This document shows positions 63,317 to 64,000 of a stretch of 64,000 bases of DNA, in pieces. Each line of letters begins with the position of its first letter. The first letter of the stretch is position 1. The position numbers and the translations under genes are program-made. Source of the stretch: Mermis nigrescens. Lineage: Eukaryota > Nematoda > Enoplea > Mermithida > Mermithidae. The notes under the pieces were generated by a model, which worked only from the letters and a program-made list of their open reading frames with translations, was not told the origin of the DNA and made no database searches. The stretch covers positions 186,001 to 250,000 of the forward strand of contig JAVLUZ010000255.1 of the NCBI GenBank assembly GCA_036768485.1. Direction: 5' to 3'.

Positions 63317-64000
63317 TACTTGTAAGTCCATATTCACACAATTCAAATGTTAGCAGAGTACACCTAGCTCAATATACGTAAGGGAATGCTGGGGTAAAGC
63401 TTCATGTATGACATCTGAAGAGTTGTAGATTTTAGGAGAAGGAATTTCTTCTGACTCGTATCTGCAGACTGGCAAATAAATAGGAGACTAAATGGAGAAC
63501 AAAATGTTTTTTAACTGCAAGGCTACACTTGCGACACCGTAGCGAAAATGAAACAAAGTTTAAAATAAAAACGTGCATTTTTAAATATTTTTCCATTTTA
63601 CAATTATTTACTATCAGATTTTGTTAGACAATCATGCTGAGCTGTTAACAAGCAGCAATACAGAATCAGTAAGGATAGACCCATAAATGTTGCACAAGAA
63701 CTTAACGAATTTAGTACTAGCAGGACATTCGGTATAAAGAAAATGACAGCAATTTATACTTTGCTAGTATTTGTCCTTGAAAAAGCGCTGTTTTGCGCCG
63801 GTGTATAGCTGTAGTGTACAGGCGTTAAAGGTACCCCGTTACCTCATACATACACAAATTTATGCACTACCAAAATGATTTCACAAAGTTCCTATGAGGT
63901 GAAGTCAGCGCATCTTTGTATTCAGGATTGCACTTTTTGGGCATCATGTATGGCTGTGGTTATAGTTTTCCAATGAAGTGTTTTTGCCCTAATGAGAAGC
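63317..64000. other. Intron 2 of copy B up to the window edge
   Basis: 63317-63780 unrecognised. 63790-64000 matches 7060-7262 ('gtgtacaggcgttaaag', 'atacatacac', 'tttcacaaagttcc', 'gcatcatgta'), the sequence ending about 70 bp before the Asp exon of copy A. The copy B Asp exon is therefore expected at about 64,070. Confidence 0.75.

Overview
The window looks like nuclear DNA of an invertebrate animal. It is AT-rich, and its few exons lie far apart and carry GT-AG splice sites in matching phases. The rest is mostly transposon remnants: Helitrons, hAT, piggyBac-type, a Polinton/Maverick and a Ty3/gypsy scrap, with long (TA)n and (AAT)n arrays. I saw no operons, CRISPR array, rRNA or convincing tRNA gene, and I cannot name the species.

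The main gene content is a tandemly duplicated gene for a PAN/apple-like domain joined to a trypsin-like serine protease. Copy A occupies about 1-12,600: a PAN exon (2574-2884), an activation-site/His exon (3902-4188), an Asp exon (from 7332) and a Ser exon ending at 12564. Copy B starts near 35,800 and runs off the right edge: PAN exon 37565-37875, activation/His exon 45318-45605. Its Asp and Ser exons should lie just beyond base 64,000, because 63,790-64,000 matches the intron just upstream of the Asp exon of copy A. The two copies share exon borders and splice phases. Copy A has a 1-nt deletion in its activation-site codons; copy B is open there.

The copies differ mostly by mobile DNA. Copy A took a Helitron (303-1471) and has a compact first intron. 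Copy B took about 6.7 kb of repeats in the same intron, a piggyBac-type element (45763-46322), a small hAT element, a chimeric templated insertion (47925-48163), a Polinton relic with terminal inverted repeats (49885-58682) and further repeats. Because each copy supplies the empty site for insertions in the other, many element ends and target duplications can be fixed from this window alone.

Between the copies (12.6-35.8 kb) lie nested repeats: a Helitron (14508-15729); a three-level nest in which a piggyBac-type element sits in a Helitron that sits in a 'T-family' repeat (16915-20340); a hAT transposase relic (24000-25566); a hAT MITE with 8-bp target duplications (25624-26365); several copies of a non-autonomous family with long terminal inverted repeats ('A family'); and two minisatellites. 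A-family copies are at 1-1545, 22450-23200, 26828-27345, 28776-29452, 35797-36650, 42027-43347 and 62509-63316. T-family copies are at 9000-10628, 16915-20340, 30740-31595, 33745-35690, 38691-40430 and 59992-62500. Family names A and T are mine.

All similarity statements come from reading the sequence by eye; no search or alignment program was run.
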